Positions 4,650 to 6,005 of a stretch of DNA of 6,005 nucleotides are shown in pieces. Below the pieces are notes generated by a model. That model ran no database searches. It had not been told where the DNA came from and worked only from the letters and a program-made list of their open reading frames with translations. Numbering within the stretch: position 1 is the stretch's first letter; each line of letters starts with the position of its first letter. The stretch is taken from assembly GCA_910587495.1 (NCBI GenBank), contig CAJUMT010000204.1:1-6005 (forward strand). Reading direction: 5' to 3'. The position numbers were made by a program, and so were the translations under genes. This stretch comes from an uncultured Lachnospiraceae bacterium. Its GTDB lineage: Bacteria; Bacillota_A; Clostridia; Lachnospirales; Lachnospiraceae.

Positions 4650-5933
4650 ATGAAAGCATATTGTGAGATGAGCAAAGAAGAATTGAAGGCACTGGAAAAA
4701 GAGCTTACAGCTCAGTATGAGGAGGCAAAGGCAAAAGGATTGAAACTGGACATGTCCAGAGGTAAGCCCGCGGCTGAGCAGTTGGATATGACCATGCCTA
4801 TGATGGATATTTTTAACAGAAATTTTGATATGAGAGACGAAAAAGGTGTGGATGTCAGAAACTATGGTAATCTGGAGGGAATTTGGGGCGCCAGAAGACT
4901 GTTGGGCGAGATGCTTGGCGTAGATCCGGAGCACGTCATCGTATTTGGAACAGCCAGTTTAAATGTTATGTACGATACGGTTTCACGTTCTGTGACCCAT
5001 GGCGTTATGGGCAGCACACCCTGGTGCAAACTTGATAAAGTAAAATTTTTGTGCCCTGCTCCGGGTTATGACAGGCATTTTGCTATTACGGAACATTTCG
5101 GTATCGAGATGATTACGATTCCCATGAACGAAGACGGCCCGGATATGGATATGGTGGAAAAACTGGTCAGCGAAGACCCGGCTGTTAAAGGAATCTGGTG
5201 CGTACCTATGTATACCAACCCTCTGGGCATCACTTATTCGGAAGAAGTATGCCGCAGGATGGCAGATTTAAATCCGGCAGCCGGGGATTTCAGAATCTAC
5301 TGGGATAACGCTTACTGTGTCCATCATTTGTATGACGACAAACAGGATACCCTTCCGGAACTTCTGTCCATGTGCCGTGCCAACGGGAAAGAAGATATGG
5401 TGCTGGAGTTTGCGTCCACTTCCAAGATCAGTTTTGCCGGAGCGGGCATCAGTTGTATTGCGGCGTCGCTGGGCAACCTGGAGTGGGTGAAAAAATCCAT
5501 GACGATTCAGATCATCAGCCATGACAAGATCAACCAGCTTCGCCATGTGCTTTATTTTAAAGATCTGGACGGAATCAAAGAACATATGAGAAAACACGCG
5601 GCGATTATGCGACCCAAGTTCGATATGGTGCTGGAAATACTGGAAAAAGAGCTGGGCGGACTTGGAATTGCCACCTGGACGAAACCTCTGGGCGGATATT
5701 TCATATCTTTTAATTCCATGGACGGATGCGCAAAAGAGATTGTGCAGAAATGTAAAGACGCAGGCGTTACATTGACCGGAGCGGGGGCGACTTATCCGTA
5801 TAAAAAAGATCCTCATGACAGTAACATAAGAATTGCACCGTCTTATCCAACGATGGAGGAGTTAAGAGCGTCAGGGGAATTGTTTGTGCTGTGCGTGAAG
5901 CTGGTAAGCGTGGAAAGGCTGCTGGAAAAGTAG
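4650..5933 (+). CDS. PLP-dependent class I aminotransferase, probable aspartate aminotransferase (type Ic)
   Basis: This 427-residue cytoplasmic enzyme has the fold type I aminotransferase landmarks. They are SRGKP (36-40) near the N-terminal arm, YGNLEGIWGARRLLGEMLG (72-90), FGTASLNVMYD (99-109) in the cofactor phosphate-binding region, NPLG (190-193), YWDNAYCVHHL (217-227) with D219 and Y222 facing the cofactor, STSKISFAGAGIS (256-268) with the Schiff-base lysine K259, and RIAPSYP (394-400) whose R394 should hold the substrate carboxylate. The N-terminal style and length fit the Asp_aminotransf (PF12897, Corynebacterium AspT-like, subgroup Ic) family, which moves the amino group between aspartate and 2-oxoglutarate. 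Family membership is clear; the exact substrate pair is inferred from recalled relatives. The gene is intact. It has GGAGG 8 nt before the start, a palindromic repeat as leader, and a probable terminator at the window end. Confidence 0.93.
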   Translation: MKAYCEMSKEELKALEKELTAQYEEAKAKGLKLDMSRGKPAAEQLDMTMPMMDIFNRNFDMRDEKGVDVRNYGNLEGIWGARRLLGEMLGVDPEHVIVFGTASLNVMYDTVSRSVTHGVMGSTPWCKLDKVKFLCPAPGYDRHFAITEHFGIEMITIPMNEDGPDMDMVEKLVSEDPAVKGIWCVPMYTNPLGITYSEEVCRRMADLNPAAGDFRIYWDNAYCVHHLYDDKQDTLPELLSMCRANGKEDMVLEFASTSKISFAGAGISCIAASLGNLEWVKKSMTIQIISHDKINQLRHVLYFKDLDGIKEHMRKHAAIMRPKFDMVLEILEKELGGLGIATWTKPLGGYFISFNSMDGCAKEIVQKCKDAGVTLTGAGATYPYKKDPHDSNIRIAPSYPTMEELRASGELFVLCVKLVSVERLLEK

Positions 5934-5961
5934 GCTGTTTGTTTTGATTGGGTTCATTGTA

Positions 5962-6005
5962 AAATAAGATGCGACAAGGGAAATATACTCTAAAGCATCT
6001 TATTT
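5962..6005 (+). terminator. Inverted repeat after the aminotransferase gene, possible terminator cut by the window edge
   Basis: AAATAAGATGC (5962-5972) pairs perfectly over 11 bp with GCATCTTATTT (5995-6005), around a 22-nt loop. The stem is AT-rich and the loop long for an intrinsic terminator, and any T tract would start at the edge. The loop contains TATACT (5984-5989), so it could instead be an operator around a promoter for the next gene. Confidence 0.45.

Overview
The window reads as ordinary chromosomal DNA of a low-to-mid GC Gram-positive bacterium. Strong AGGAGG-type ribosome binding sites, TTGNNN-17-TATAAT style promoters, hairpin-plus-T terminators and protein sequences of Firmicutes character point to a clostridial anaerobe, plausibly Lachnospiraceae. 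The family assignment is an inference from style, not from a database match. All supported genes are on the + strand, and no phage, transposase or CRISPR gene was seen.

Layout: (1) The window opens inside glmS (1-1205), which keeps both SIS domains but lacks the N-terminal glutaminase domain, off the left edge. A perfect 16-bp hairpin with a T tract (1277-1316) follows. (2) An Lrp/AsnC-type regulator (1346-1795) and an AGCS-type alanine/glycine:cation symporter (1839-3239) are 43 nt apart and look like a regulator/transporter operon. The best promoter for the regulator lies upstream of the hairpin, so that hairpin may act as both glmS terminator and leader attenuator. (3) A 315-nt gap (3240-3554) is filled by three consecutive copies of a palindromic repeat, ending on the Shine-Dalgarno sequence of a 66-aa DUF378-type membrane protein (3555-3755). 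(4) A strong extended -10 promoter drives a stand-alone HD hydrolase of the SpoT/Mesh1 type (3865-4479) with its own terminator. (5) A fourth, strongly diverged repeat copy (4534-4634) sits in the leader of a class I/Ic PLP aminotransferase (4650-5933). The window ends in an 11-bp inverted repeat that may be its terminator.

The genes share a loose theme of nitrogen and amino-acid handling: glucosamine-6-P synthesis, amino-acid uptake under an amino-acid-responsive type of regulator, a probable aspartate aminotransferase, and possible alarmone removal. There is no sign of one dedicated pathway.

The most interesting item is the repeat family. Three clearly different sequence versions keep the same fold: a GC/GC clamp, a 3x3 purine internal loop (GAA opposite GRA), a stem whose bases change on both sides, an unpaired AGTAC on the 3' side, and a closing GCGGAA. 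Two copies run into an identical TAATAGGAGG ribosome binding site ahead of unrelated genes. This looks either like a cis-acting structured RNA leader or a mobile palindromic element that has become the leader of neighbouring genes.
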